Shown here: positions 44,966 to 54,373 of the stretch, piece by piece
How the letters are laid out: every line of letters starts with the position of its first letter
How positions within the stretch are numbered: the first letter of the stretch is position 1
Assembly: GCA_944392275.1 (NCBI GenBank)
Contig: CALXWA010000002.1
Location: forward strand, 310,001 to 374,000
Direction of reading: 5' to 3'
Origin: an uncultured Alphaproteobacteria bacterium
Lineage (GTDB): Bacteria; Pseudomonadota; Alphaproteobacteria; RF32; CAG-239
DNA length: 64,000 bases
Notes under the pieces: model-generated
What the model was told of the DNA's origin: nothing
What the model saw: only the letters and a program-made list of their open reading frames with translations
Database searches by the model: none
Translations under genes and position numbers: made by a program

Positions 44966-44967
44966 AA

Positions 44968-45003
44968 AGAAAAAGCTTTGGGTTAAATCCCAAAGCTTTT
45001 TTT
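44968..45003. terminator. Bidirectional terminator after ettA
   Basis: AAAAGCTTTGGG/CCCAAAGCTTTT stem (44971-44982 with 44989-45000). It overlaps the last codons of the convergent gene at 44983. Confidence 0.88.
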
Positions 45004-45570
45004 GTTTGTTTCAACGATTTCTTGGATGCGTTTTCCATCTGCTGTTCCTTCCCAACACCAATAGTTTCCGCAGAAATAGATTTTTCCGCCCAAGATTTGG
45101 TGAAGAGCTTTGACCGTTGATTGTTTGGAACCGATGTAGGCACTTTGTTCTTTGAAATCACTTTCTAAGATAATTCCCGGAACATGGATGTTTTGGACTT
45201 GGCGGCAAATTTGCGGCAAAGTCTCAGGCGCAATTTGAAATTTGAGTATTATTCCGGAATTTTGTTGGTGGATTGTGGAATAAATTTCGCTTAAGCTTCC
45301 TTTTCCCATCCAGTGGTAAAAATGTTTTCCGTAAAATACTTCCCCTCCGTGTTTTTCTTTAATTTGGCAACAAATTTCTTGCGGGCCAAGATAACACAGA
45401 GAACCTTCCTTGTCAGTTCTTAGGACAATGTGTACCGATGATCTTTGAGCGACTTTTTTAACACTTTCACTAAAAACGGTTTCCGGTGTTTCTACGGGAA
45501 TGTTTGTGTGCCCCATGTTTATTGAATCGACTATTGATTCAATAATTTCTTTTGTACGGTTTGTGTTCAT
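44983..45570 (-). CDS. Orphan protein with an internal duplication, 195 aa
   Basis: No family recognised. The protein is two copies of a ~65-residue module, about residues 35-100 and 119-188. Compare 'LCYLGPQEICCQI' with 'SAYIGSKQSTVKAL', 'HGGEVFYGKHFYHWMGKGS' with 'LGGKIYFCGNYWCWEGTA'. Conserved positions are Tyr60/145, Gly62/147, Gly-Gly 75-76/161-162, Tyr/Phe 79-80/165-166, Trp87/173 and Gly89/175. Aromatic density suggests a small ligand- or glycan-binding beta domain. No signal peptide. Its last codons lie in the shared terminator. Confidence 0.7.
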   Translation of the reverse strand: MNTNRTKEIIESIVDSINMGHTNIPVETPETVFSESVKKVAQRSSVHIVLRTDKEGSLCYLGPQEICCQIKEKHGGEVFYGKHFYHWMGKGSLSEIYSTIHQQNSGIILKFQIAPETLPQICRQVQNIHVPGIILESDFKEQSAYIGSKQSTVKALHQILGGKIYFCGNYWCWEGTADGKRIQEIVETNKKSFGI

Positions 45571-45762
45571 AGTTGTAAAAATTATTAGAAGAATAATTAA
45601 GTGAATGATGTTATTTTGCCTTTTTTTGCTAATTTGTCAAATTTAAAATTTTGTCATTTTCTCTTTAAATAAGATTTCCGAAAATTATATGAGTCTATGT
45701 TTGGTTCTTGAAATGTTTTTTATCAGAATCAGTTTACGGTTAATTTTTTTAGAGAGGTTTTT

Positions 45763-45969
45763 ATGTCAAAAGGTACGGTTAAATGGTTTAATAATAAAAA
45801 AGGTTATGGCTTTATTGTTCCCGAAAGTGGCGAAAAAGATGTCTTTTTTCATGTAACGCAACTGGAAAAAATCGGTCTGCATAGTGTTAGTGAAGGACAA
45901 AGAATGAATTATGAAATTTATGCCGATCGCGATGGAAAACCAGCTGCCGGGAATCTTCGTCTCATTTAG
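45763..45969 (+). CDS. Cold-shock-domain protein
   Basis: A 68-residue CSD protein that binds single-stranded RNA and DNA. It has the N-terminal 'GTVKWFNNKKGYGFIVPESG' with RNP1 (KGYGFI), and RNP2 as 'DVFFHVTQLEKIGL'. 'AGAGAGGTTTTT' precedes the ATG. The upstream gap of about 190 bp is T-rich and could be a long cold-responsive leader, but no cold box is obvious. Confidence 0.94.
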   Translation: MSKGTVKWFNNKKGYGFIVPESGEKDVFFHVTQLEKIGLHSVSEGQRMNYEIYADRDGKPAAGNLRLI

Positions 45970-45980
45970 AATTTATTATT

Positions 45981-46018
45981 AAAACAAAAGCCTCTTTTTT
46001 TTAAGAGGCTTTTGTTTT
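45981..46018. terminator. Bidirectional terminator after the cold-shock gene
   Basis: ACAAAAGCCTCTT/AAGAGGCTTTTGT stem with a T loop, shared with the convergent GNAT gene. Confidence 0.88.
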
Positions 46019-46454
46019 ATAAGTCTTTGACCATTTTGGCAAAGGTAATGCCTTTTTCTTCAAAAATATCCCCTTCTTGATGATAACCGTTTTTTTCATA
46101 AAAGTTGATGACCGTTAGCATGGCATGCATAACAATACGGCGGTACCCGATATCTTTGGCTCTTTTTTCGGCATATTTGACCATGTAGCTTCCTACGCCT
46201 TCCCCCTGATATTTGGTGTCAACGGCAACTTGCATCATACGAATAGTGTCATGATCAATGGGGACCAGCATCATTCCTCCGATAAGTTTGTCATCTAAGT
46301 TTTCAATGCAGCCGATGTGGAGGTAATTTGCTTCTTGATTACGGTGGGAATCCAGAAATTTCAATCCCAGAGGTTCAAGCAAAATCTTATAGCGGAGTTG
46401 TACCAATTCGTCATAACGGCTTGAATTAAAGTCAATATCAATCATTTTTTTCAT
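46017..46454 (-). CDS. GNAT-family N-acetyltransferase
   Basis: The 145-residue product has 'IGCIENLDDKLIGGMMLVPI', 'IRMMQVAVDTKYQGEGVGSY' with the Q-G-E-G-V-G acetyl-CoA loop, and 'AMLTVINFYEKNGYHQEGDI'. It resembles ElaA/YjcF-like small GNATs; substrate unknown. I use the ATG at 46454, which follows a perfect 'AAGGAGGTG'; the 20 in-frame codons upstream lack a ribosome-binding site. Confidence 0.87.
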   Translation of the reverse strand: MKKMIDIDFNSSRYDELVQLRYKILLEPLGLKFLDSHRNQEANYLHIGCIENLDDKLIGGMMLVPIDHDTIRMMQVAVDTKYQGEGVGSYMVKYAEKRAKDIGYRRIVMHAMLTVINFYEKNGYHQEGDIFEEKGITFAKMVKDL

Positions 46455-46629
46455 GGCACACCTCCTTATCATGTAGACATTTTGATTATAGCCCTTTTTA
46501 TATAGTTCCGTCAATGAGAATAGAAAGGGGCGTGGAGAATAATCTTTGCAGAATTTAGTAGTTGCAGATTAAAAAATTTTCTTTATCTTCTAGTATAAAG
46601 AGTTTGAAATAAAAATAAGAGATAAATAA

Positions 46630-48435
46630 ATGAATCATGATTTAAGTTTAATCCGAAATTTTGCGATCATTGCTCATATTGATCATGGAAAATCAACACT
46701 TGCCGATCGTCTGATTGAGGCTTGCGGCGGTTTGGAAAAAAGAGAAATGACCGAGCAGGTTTTGGATAATATGGATATTGAACGTGAAAGAGGAATTACC
46801 ATTAAGGCTCAGACCGTGCGTCTTAATTATAAAGCCAAAGACGGTAAAACCTATCAGCTGAATTTGATGGATACGCCGGGGCATGTGGACTTTTCTTATG
46901 AGGTTTCGCGTTCTTTGGCCTCTTGTGAAGGGTCGATTTTGGTTGTTGATGCGACCCAAGGTGTTGAGGCTCAGACTTTGGCCAATGTGTATTTGGCCAT
47001 TGAAAATAATCATGAAATTATTCCGGTTTTAAATAAAATTGATTTGCCTTCGGCTGACCCGGAGCGTGTTAAACAACAAATTGAAGATGTCATCGGGTTG
47101 GATACGCATGATGCGATTGAAACTTCCGGCAAGACAGGCTTGGGGGTTGATCAATTGTTGGAAGCTATTGTTCAAAGGCTTCCTGCTCCGACAGGGAATG
47201 TTGATGCTCCGTTAAAAGCTTTATTGATTGACAGTTGGTATGACAGCTATCTCGGGGTTATTATTTTGGTTCGTGTTCATGACGGAATTTTAAAACGCAA
47301 GACACAGATCCGGATGATGTCCAATAATGCAACGTATTTGGTTGATAAGGTTGGGGTCTTTTCTCCTAAGATGACTGATGTTGAGGCTCTTTATCCCGGG
47401 GAGGTCGGCTTTATTACGGCCAGTATTAAGTCCGTCAGTGATTGCCGTATCGGAGATACCATTACCGATAATAAGTTGCCTTGTGATAAGCCCTTGCATG
47501 GTTTTAAACCCTCAATACCGGTTGTTTTTTGTTCTATTTTTCCGGTGGATTCCAGCCAATATGAGTTGTTAAAAGACGCCTTGGCAAAACTAAAGCTCAA
47601 TGATGCCAGTATTGATTATCAAAATGAAAATTCCGCGGCTTTGGGACTTGGTTTTCGGTGTGGTTTTCTTGGTCTTTTGCATATGGAAATCATTCAGGAA
47701 CGGTTGGGGCGAGAGTTTGATTTGGATTTGATTACGACGGCACCGTCGGTTGCTTATAAAATCCATTTGACCAACGGTAATGAATTGGTCTTGCATAATC
47801 CGGCCGATATGCCGGAACCGACCCAGATTAAGTCGATTGAAGAACCGATGGTAAAGGCAACTATTTTAGTGCCGGATACTTATTTGGGCTCTGTTCTTAA
47901 GCTATGTACCGAACGCCGAGGAGAACAGCTGGAGCTGACTTATGTCGGAAGCCGAGCGATGGTTATTTATAAAATTCCGTTGAATGAAATTGTTTTTGAT
48001 TTTTATGATCGGTTAAAGTCAATCTCAAGCGGGTATGCCAGTTTTGATTATGAGCTTATCGGGCATGAGGAAGCGGATTTGGTTAAGGTCCAAATTTTGA
48101 TTAATGAAGAACCTGTTGATGCTCTGGCTTTTTTGTGCCACAGAAGCGAGGCCGAATCCAGAGGACGCCAAATTTGTGAACGGTTAAAAGATTTGATTCC
48201 GAGACATCTTTTTAAAATTCCTATTCAAGCGGTTATCGGGGGACGAGTTGTTGCTCGAGAGACAATTTCGGCTTTGCGGAAAGATGTAACGGCAAAATGT
48301 TACGGTGGAGATATTACTCGTAAGCGTAAGCTTTTGGATAAGCAGAAAAAAGGAAAACAACGGATGCGTCAATTTGGAAAAGTTGAGGTTCCGCAATCGG
48401 CATTTATTGAAGCTTTACGTATCGGGGATAATTAA
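46630..48435 (+). CDS. lepA: Elongation factor 4 (LepA)
   Basis: A ribosomal GTPase that back-translocates or helps initiation under stress. The 601-residue product has G1 '[19 protein letters not shown]', the switch region '[19 protein letters not shown]', G3 '[20 protein letters not shown]' and G4 '[13 protein letters not shown]'. The LepA-specific C-terminal domain with '[20 protein letters not shown]' is present. deoB follows after 20 bp. Confidence 0.97.
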   Translation: MNHDLSLIRNFAIIAHIDHGKSTLADRLIEACGGLEKREMTEQVLDNMDIERERGITIKAQTVRLNYKAKDGKTYQLNLMDTPGHVDFSYEVSRSLASCEGSILVVDATQGVEAQTLANVYLAIENNHEIIPVLNKIDLPSADPERVKQQIEDVIGLDTHDAIETSGKTGLGVDQLLEAIVQRLPAPTGNVDAPLKALLIDSWYDSYLGVIILVRVHDGILKRKTQIRMMSNNATYLVDKVGVFSPKMTDVEALYPGEVGFITASIKSVSDCRIGDTITDNKLPCDKPLHGFKPSIPVVFCSIFPVDSSQYELLKDALAKLKLNDASIDYQNENSAALGLGFRCGFLGLLHMEIIQERLGREFDLDLITTAPSVAYKIHLTNGNELVLHNPADMPEPTQIKSIEEPMVKATILVPDTYLGSVLKLCTERRGEQLELTYVGSRAMVIYKIPLNEIVFDFYDRLKSISSGYASFDYELIGHEEADLVKVQILINEEPVDALAFLCHRSEAESRGRQICERLKDLIPRHLFKIPIQAVIGGRVVARETISALRKDVTAKCYGGDITRKRKLLDKQKKGKQRMRQFGKVEVPQSAFIEALRIGDN

Positions 48436-48455
48436 AAGTTTATCGGGAGGAATCT

Positions 48456-49652
48456 ATGAAGGGACGCGTTATTATTCTTATGATGGATTCTTTTGGTATC
48501 GGCGGGGCCCCGGATGCTCGTGCTTATGCCAATGAAGGTGCAAATACGTTAGGACATATTGCCGAAAATTATCCCGGACTTAAAATTCCTAATATGAAAA
48601 AATTGGGCTTATGTCAGGCGGCTTTTGAAGCAAGCGGATGTTTGGTTAAGGTCGATGAAAGTGAACAGGGGAAGATAAATCTTCCTTGTAAATTTGGGCA
48701 CGCTAAGGAGATCAGTAAAGATAAAGATACGGTTTCCGGGCATTGGGAAATGGCCGGTTTGCCCAATCTGGATGGATGGGGACATTTTAAGCCGGATTAT
48801 CCGTCTTTTCCTAAAGAAGTCATTGAAAATATTTGCAGAGACGGAAAAATTGACGGCATTTTAGGAAATAAAGCTGCTTCAGGTACGGTTATTATTCAAG
48901 AACTGGGGGAAGAGCATATTCAAAGCGGAAAGCCGATTTTTTATACCTCAGCCGACAGTAATATGCAAATTGCCGCTCATGAAAAATATTTTGGTTTGCA
49001 ACGTTTGTATGCTTTATGCGAAGTTGCGTATCGATATGTTCAACCTTACCATATCGGGCGGATTATTGCTCGCCCGTTTGTCGGAGAAAAAAACGGTGAA
49101 TTTGTACGGACGAAAAATCGAAAAGATTATGCGGCTTTGCCTTTTGGCGAAACTTTGTTAGATAAGGTAAAACAAGCCGGGGGAAATGTGATTGCCGTTG
49201 GAGCCATTAATGATATTTATGCTCATCGGGGAATTACAAAACCTGTCCATGCGGCCGGTTTAGAAGACTTGTGGAATGCAACGTTAAAAGAGGTTCAAGA
49301 GGCTCCGGATTTTAGCCTTGTTTTTACAAATTTTGAAGATTTTGATATGTATTACGGGCATCGACGCAATGTTGTCGGTTATGCCGAAGCTTTGGAATAT
49401 TTTGACCAACGGCTTCCGGAGCTGGTGCCGTTTTTGCAAGATGAGGATATTGTTATTCTTACGGCCGATCATGGAAATGACCCAACCTGGGAAGGAACGG
49501 ATCATACTCGGGAGCAAGTTCCGATTTTGATGTTTGGGAAAAGAGTTGTGGCCGAAAATATTGGGCAAAGGGATACGTTTGCCGATATTGCTCAGACGGT
49601 TGCCTCGTATTTTAAGTTATCTTTATTTAATTATGGAAAGAGTTTTCTATGA
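48456..49652 (+). CDS. deoB: Phosphopentomutase DeoB
   Basis: DeoB interconverts (deoxy)ribose 1- and 5-phosphate. The 398-residue product has the alkaline-phosphatase-fold metal site 'VIILMMDSFGIGGAPDARAY', 'KDKDTVSGHWEMAGLP' and 'DEDIVILTADHGNDPTWEGT' with 'DHTREQVPILMFGK'. 'TCGGGAGGAATCT' precedes the ATG. Its product feeds DeoC (55.7 kb). Its stop overlaps the next start (ATGA). Confidence 0.96.
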   Translation: MKGRVIILMMDSFGIGGAPDARAYANEGANTLGHIAENYPGLKIPNMKKLGLCQAAFEASGCLVKVDESEQGKINLPCKFGHAKEISKDKDTVSGHWEMAGLPNLDGWGHFKPDYPSFPKEVIENICRDGKIDGILGNKAASGTVIIQELGEEHIQSGKPIFYTSADSNMQIAAHEKYFGLQRLYALCEVAYRYVQPYHIGRIIARPFVGEKNGEFVRTKNRKDYAALPFGETLLDKVKQAGGNVIAVGAINDIYAHRGITKPVHAAGLEDLWNATLKEVQEAPDFSLVFTNFEDFDMYYGHRRNVVGYAEALEYFDQRLPELVPFLQDEDIVILTADHGNDPTWEGTDHTREQVPILMFGKRVVAENIGQRDTFADIAQTVASYFKLSLFNYGKSFL

Positions 49653-50416
49653 GTTATTTTGCACCAAATCTTCCAACAGATAAACATTGCTTTTTTGGTC
49701 GTGAAGGCGGTGTTTCTAAGGGAATCTATCAAGGCTTAAATCTTCATTTTCGGGGTGGAGATAATCCCGAAGATGTTAAAAAAAATATGGAGATTGTCGC
49801 CTCTTATTTTGGATTGACGGCCCAAAATTTGTTGATGCTGGATCAAGGTGTGAGCAATAAATGTATTTATGCAACCAAGCCTTCTTTGTATCAGGTTGAG
49901 GCGGACGGAGCGGTTACGGATGTTAAGGATTTGATTTTATGTATTCGGACGGCTGATTGTGCTCCGGTTTTGATGGGCGATTTTGAAAACGGAATTATTG
50001 GGGCCGCACATGCCGGATGGCGAGGTGCTTTTGGCGGAATTATTGAAAATACATTGGATATGATGCTTGCCAAAGGAGCAAAACTTGAAAATATTTGTGC
50101 CGGGGTGGGACCTTGTATCGGGCAAAAATCTTATGAAGTTGATGAAGGGTTTTATCAACAGTTTCTGGCTCAGAATTCCAAAAATCGTCAATACTTTATC
50201 CCTTCTGTTAATGAAAACCATTATCAGTTTGATTTGGAAAAATATTGCGTGGATAAGCTTTGGGCTTATGGGGTTAAAAATGTGTCGGCCTCAGGGTTGG
50301 ATACGTATGCTTTGTGTGATCAGTATTATAGTTTTCGGCGCTATACGCATTTGGGCTTAATTAAGGCACCAAAATGTTTCCCGGTTGAAGTTTCAACAAT
50401 TGTTTTGCCGAGGTAA
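49649..50416 (+). CDS. pgeF: PgeF/YfiH-family protein, laccase-domain purine nucleosidase type
   Basis: The 255-residue product belongs to the DUF152/YfiH family: 'HCFFGREGGVSKGIYQGLNL', 'DGAVTDVKDLILCIRTADCA' and 'AHAGWRGAFGGIIENTLDMM', then 'GVGPCIGQKSYEVDEGFYQQ', containing the Cys and His metal-binding residues. Members edit peptidoglycan precursors (removing Ser from UDP-MurNAc) or phosphorolyse purine nucleosides. The ATGA overlap with deoB favours a link to nucleoside salvage here. Confidence 0.9.
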   Translation: MSYFAPNLPTDKHCFFGREGGVSKGIYQGLNLHFRGGDNPEDVKKNMEIVASYFGLTAQNLLMLDQGVSNKCIYATKPSLYQVEADGAVTDVKDLILCIRTADCAPVLMGDFENGIIGAAHAGWRGAFGGIIENTLDMMLAKGAKLENICAGVGPCIGQKSYEVDEGFYQQFLAQNSKNRQYFIPSVNENHYQFDLEKYCVDKLWAYGVKNVSASGLDTYALCDQYYSFRRYTHLGLIKAPKCFPVEVSTIVLPR

Positions 50417-50493
50417 AAAAGCGTTATTGTGCTTTATTTTCCCAAAGAATATGTTTATAGTTAAAAATATGTTTTAACGATGACAGGGTTCTT

Positions 50494-51660
50494 ATGTCTC
50501 CTTTAGGAAAATTTTTGTTGGCAATTGGCGGGCTGCGTTTTTTTGGTGCAGAAGGTTTGGTGTGCGGCTTGCTTTTGGGGCATGTGCTTATTGACCGGAC
50601 GATTGTTATTAAAAAAATTGAGCAGATGCTTGCAACATTAGATGACAATATTCGTATTATGTTGCCCTATAAGTATTATCGTTTTTACAACCGAATCGAA
50701 GGAAAAATCCGCGGAAAATTAATTTGTGCCTTAATCGGTCTGATTTTTTTCGGGTTTGATGGTTTTATTGCCATGTTTTTGGTTGGACATTGTTTATTTG
50801 ATTGGGCCGATGGGCAAAAAACACATGCGGCACGCAAGGCTATTGATATGTGGTTTGACCGGAATTTGGCAAAACTTTGCGGTGCGGTTTTGGGGTTTGT
50901 TTTGCATAGCGGTATTTTGGTGTTTTGCGGAATCCTGATTGGCTTTTTTATTGACTATTATCGGGTTGAAAACGCGGCTATTTTACCATGGCACCTTTCT
51001 AAAGGGTTTTGGCAAAGATGTAATCCCTTAAAATGGTGGTTTAACTCAAAAGAAGCGAGACATGTGGCGTATATTCGTGCCGTTGCCGGATTAGCGGCTC
51101 AGACAGCTCAGGCCGACGGAGATATTACGGATAATGAAATCCGTATTTTTAAAAAACTTTTTGTGATAACAGAAGAAGAAAATTCTAAGGCGGCACAAGT
51201 TTTTCGGTCGGTAAAAGGTTCTCGAAAAGAGTTGGAAAATTATGCCTACCAAATCCGCTTGATTGCAAAAGATAATTTGCCGTTAAAAGAAAGTGTTGTG
51301 GACAATCTATTTAAAATTGCCGCGGCTGATGGATGTGTTACGGAAAAAGCTTTTGCGTTGCTCCGTGAAATTGCTCGTTTGATTGAGCTGCCTGAGGGAA
51401 ATTTCAGAGTTATTGAGGATATTTATAAACCCAAAAGCTGTAATGATTCCCTTGCCGAATATTATGAGGTGTTGGGGGTGGAGGCTTCTGTCAGTGATGA
51501 TGCTATTAAAAAACGTTGGAAAGAATTGATTATCCGTTATCATCCCGATAAGGCACAATCACTCGGAGCTTCGAGTGCAGAAATTGAACGGGCAACCTTG
51601 AAAATGGCAGAAATTAACCATGCGTACCAAACGATTATGAAAAGTCGTCGATGTGCGTAA
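50494..51660 (+). CDS. DjlA-like membrane J-domain protein
   Basis: The 388-residue product has two or three N-terminal membrane helices (about residues 5-25, 73-95, 128-148), a TerB-like helical domain (about 190-300, 'AAQTAQADGDITDNEIRIF' and 'LFKIAAADGCVTEKAFALLR'), and a C-terminal J domain ('YYEVLGVEASVSDDAIKKRW' then 'RYHPDKAQSLG' with the HPD triad). This order matches DjlA, a membrane co-chaperone of DnaK. The next gene starts at or just after the stop. Confidence 0.87.
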   Translation: MSPLGKFLLAIGGLRFFGAEGLVCGLLLGHVLIDRTIVIKKIEQMLATLDDNIRIMLPYKYYRFYNRIEGKIRGKLICALIGLIFFGFDGFIAMFLVGHCLFDWADGQKTHAARKAIDMWFDRNLAKLCGAVLGFVLHSGILVFCGILIGFFIDYYRVENAAILPWHLSKGFWQRCNPLKWWFNSKEARHVAYIRAVAGLAAQTAQADGDITDNEIRIFKKLFVITEEENSKAAQVFRSVKGSRKELENYAYQIRLIAKDNLPLKESVVDNLFKIAAADGCVTEKAFALLREIARLIELPEGNFRVIEDIYKPKSCNDSLAEYYEVLGVEASVSDDAIKKRWKELIIRYHPDKAQSLGASSAEIERATLKMAEINHAYQTIMKSRRCA

Positions 51661-51676
51661 AAGAGGTAAAACGGAG

Positions 51677-52390
51677 ATGAGAGAAAAACTTTCGGCTTAT
51701 TATGAAGAACGACAAACCCCTGTTGATATGTTAGTGTTTCATTGCAGTGCTTTTGAGGGAGAAAAGCTTCTTCAAGTGTTGGATGAATATCATTGCAGTT
51801 GTCATTATATGATTGATGAAAACGGAGAGATTATTCGAGTGGTTGATGAGGGGAAGGTGGCCTATCATGCCGGAAAAAGTTGGTGGCGAGGACAGGAAAG
51901 TCTTAACCGTAATTCTATTGGAATAGAGATTTGTCATCCGCTTTTGGGGCAAAGTCCCTATTTGGAAAAGCAAATTGAAAAAGTGACGAGTTTGGCTCAA
52001 AATATTATACAAAAATATCAAATTAGCCCTAAAAACGTTGTCGGACATTCTGATATTGCTCCGGAGAGAAAAGCGGATCCGGGAAAGGATTTTCCTTGGG
52101 AGAGGTTGGCTTGCCAAGGTATTGGGTTGTGGTATTCCCCAGAAGAGGCCAAACACGTTAAGGAAAATGATGTTGCTTTGTTGTTATCTGAAATCGGGTA
52201 CAATGTCAGCCGTTTAGAATTGGTTAAAGCAGCGGCTTATGCTTTTTGTCGGCATTTTGCTCCGCAGTTTGTTGCGGTTGAACCAGATATTTCCGCTTTA
52301 ATTGAAAATGTTGGGGCGAAAGATTTTTCTTTTATGGAAAAAGATGAGTTTTTGCAGATTTTAAAAGCGGTGGCTTTTGCTTACAGATAG
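51677..52390 (+). CDS. N-acetylmuramoyl-L-alanine amidase (amidase_2 type)
   Basis: The 237-residue product has the zinc amidase core: 'VDMLVFHCSAFEGEKLLQVL' (His ligand), 'CSCHYMIDENGEIIRVVDEG', 'VAYHAGKSWWRGQESLNRNS' and 'IGIEICHP', and 'GHSDIAPERKADPGKDFPWE' with the second His and Asp. A C-terminal helical segment resembles a peptidoglycan-binding domain. There is no signal peptide, as in AmpD-like recycling enzymes. The start is uncertain: ATG at 51677, or GTG at 51653. It overlaps ruvX convergently by 10 bp. Confidence 0.88.
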   Translation: MREKLSAYYEERQTPVDMLVFHCSAFEGEKLLQVLDEYHCSCHYMIDENGEIIRVVDEGKVAYHAGKSWWRGQESLNRNSIGIEICHPLLGQSPYLEKQIEKVTSLAQNIIQKYQISPKNVVGHSDIAPERKADPGKDFPWERLACQGIGLWYSPEEAKHVKENDVALLLSEIGYNVSRLELVKAAAYAFCRHFAPQFVAVEPDISALIENVGAKDFSFMEKDEFLQILKAVAFAYR

Positions 52391-52839
52391 CTCAGGGCGT
52401 CTAAGGCGCCTTGCAAAATGTATCCGGCAGAAGAACTGTCGAGGACGTTTTTGCGTTTATTGCGAGACATGTCAACTTCTTTGATCAGGAAATTTTCCAT
52501 AGCTTTTGAAGACAGGCGTTCATCCCAAAAAGTATAGGGGAGCGGAATTTCTTCAGCAATTTTGGCTGCAAAAGCTCGAACTTCGGCCGCAATCGTTCCT
52601 TCTTCTCCATTCATTTGGAGGGGAAGCCCGTAAATGATTCCACCGATTTCTCGTTCTATAACTAAATTTTTGATGATTGCTAAATCTTCTTCCCATGAGG
52701 TCCGAAAAATTGTTTTTTGCGGAGTGGCAATGGTGTGCATTAAATCGGATATGGCAACGCCTAAGCGTTTGGCTCCGTAATCAAAGCCTAAAATTGCTTT
52801 TTTGGTCTGGACCTGTTGTTTAAATTCTCTTAAATCCAT
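52381..52839 (-). CDS. ruvX: RuvX/YqgF, putative pre-16S rRNA nuclease
   Basis: RuvX is an RNase H-fold nuclease acting in 16S 5'-end maturation, earlier seen as a Holliday junction resolvase. The 152-residue product has 'AILGFDYGAKRLGVAISD' with the first catalytic Asp, 'EIGGIIYGLPLQMNGEEGT' and 'YTFWDERLSSKAMENFL', and a final Asp in 'VLDSSSAGYILQGALD'. I use the ATG at 52839 after 'AGAGAGGG'. It is convergent with the amidase gene. Confidence 0.92.
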   Translation of the reverse strand: MDLREFKQQVQTKKAILGFDYGAKRLGVAISDLMHTIATPQKTIFRTSWEEDLAIIKNLVIEREIGGIIYGLPLQMNGEEGTIAAEVRAFAAKIAEEIPLPYTFWDERLSSKAMENFLIKEVDMSRNKRKNVLDSSSAGYILQGALDALSYL

Positions 52840-52983
52840 TTTCCCTCTCTTTTGCAAAACAGCTTAAAGTATTATTTACAAGAGTCAAGATTTGCCTTTA
52901 AGTTAAAATTACTTTGCTAATCGAATTTTAAGAAAGTTTGTGTACGATGAGGTATCGTGTTTATTTATGAGGGTGTAAAAACA

Positions 52984-54300
52984 ATGAAATTTAAGCAACT
53001 TTTTTTGGTTATGGCGGCTGTCTTCTTTGCTCTTCCGGCAAAAGCCGAATTGCGTATTGATGTGACTGGAGCCACGCGAGACCCAATGCCGATTGCTATT
53101 CCGGAATTTATCCATGAAGGTTTTTTTGTGGGACAATTTGGGGATAAAATCAGAGGCGTTGTTGTTGCCGATTTGGAACGTTCCGGTTTGTTTCGCGTTA
53201 TTAACGACAGCAGTTATATTCAAGAGTTTAAGTCTATTGATGAAGAACCAACCTTTGTTGATTGGAAGGCCATAAAGGCTCAGGCTTTGGTTCAGGCTGC
53301 TATTAGTGAAATCAGTGAAACAAAATTAAAAATTGAATTCCGGTTGTGGGATGTCTTTTCCGAACAACAACTGAAAGGGCAATCCTTTACAACAACAAAA
53401 GATAACTGGCGGCGTGTTGCCCATGTGATTGCAGATGCTATTTATGAACGTTTAACCGGGGAACAAGGATATTTTGATACCCGTGTGGTTTATGTTTCAG
53501 AAACCGGACCGGCAACCAAGAGAGTTAAACGTTTGGCAATTATGGACCAAGACGGTGAAAACCATAAGTTTTTAACCTCTGGGGTTACCATGGCCTTAAC
53601 ACCGCGTTTTTCTCCGAATTTGCAAAAAATTACGTATATGTCTTATAGCGGAGAAGTTCCGAAGGTTTATGTTTTGGATATTGAAACGGGACGGCAAATC
53701 TTATTGGGAAATTTCCCCGGAATGACCTTTGCTCCGCGTTTTTCTCCGGATAGCAAAAAGGTTATTATGAGCTATGCCAATAATGGTAAAACCAATATTT
53801 ATGAGATGGATTTGGCAACACGTCGGAGCAAACAACTGACTTTCAGTAATGCGATTGATACTTCTCCGAGTTATTCTCCGGATGGCTCTCAGATTGTCTT
53901 TAACTCCGATCGTGGCGGAAATCAGCAGCTTTATATTATGAATGCGGATGGAAGCGATGTTCATCGTATCAGTTTTGGGTCCGGAAGATATGCAACGCCG
54001 GTATGGTCTCCGCGTGGTGACTATATTGCCTTTACAAAAATGGCCGGAGGGCAATTCTACATCGGTATTATGTATCCGGACGGAAGCGGGGAAAGATTGT
54101 TGGCCAGTGGTTATTTGGTAGAAGGTCCGACATGGTCGCCGAATGGTCGTGTACTGATGTATTTCCGTCAGGATAAACCAAACGGAAGTCGTCCGGCTCC
54201 GGTTAAGCTCTATTCGATTGATTTGACCGGTTATAATGAACGGATGATTGTTACCCCGGCTGACGGATCTGACCCGGCATGGTCTCCGTTGTTGCCTTAA
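52984..54300 (+). CDS. tolB: Tol-Pal system protein TolB
   Basis: TolB is the periplasmic beta-propeller of the Tol-Pal envelope complex. The 438-residue product has a signal peptide (residues 1-23, '[17 protein letters not shown]'), the N-terminal D1 domain with '[16 protein letters not shown]', and propeller repeats such as '[17 protein letters not shown]', '[20 protein letters not shown]' and '[20 protein letters not shown]'. I start at the ATG at 52984 because a signal peptide begins there. tolQRA and pal are not in the window. Confidence 0.95.
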   Translation: MKFKQLFLVMAAVFFALPAKAELRIDVTGATRDPMPIAIPEFIHEGFFVGQFGDKIRGVVVADLERSGLFRVINDSSYIQEFKSIDEEPTFVDWKAIKAQALVQAAISEISETKLKIEFRLWDVFSEQQLKGQSFTTTKDNWRRVAHVIADAIYERLTGEQGYFDTRVVYVSETGPATKRVKRLAIMDQDGENHKFLTSGVTMALTPRFSPNLQKITYMSYSGEVPKVYVLDIETGRQILLGNFPGMTFAPRFSPDSKKVIMSYANNGKTNIYEMDLATRRSKQLTFSNAIDTSPSYSPDGSQIVFNSDRGGNQQLYIMNADGSDVHRISFGSGRYATPVWSPRGDYIAFTKMAGGQFYIGIMYPDGSGERLLASGYLVEGPTWSPNGRVLMYFRQDKPNGSRPAPVKLYSIDLTGYNERMIVTPADGSDPAWSPLLP

Positions 54301-54306
54301 TAAACC

Positions 54307-54342
54307 AAAAGAAAGGCCCCTTAAATTGGGGCTTTTCTTTTA
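54307..54342. terminator. Bidirectional terminator between tolB and deoA
   Basis: AAAAGAAAGGCCCC/GGGGCTTTTCTTT imperfect stem with a 7-nt loop and flanking A and T tracts. Confidence 0.8.
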
Positions 54343-54373
54343 TGTAGGATTTTATAATTTTCTGACAATAAGT

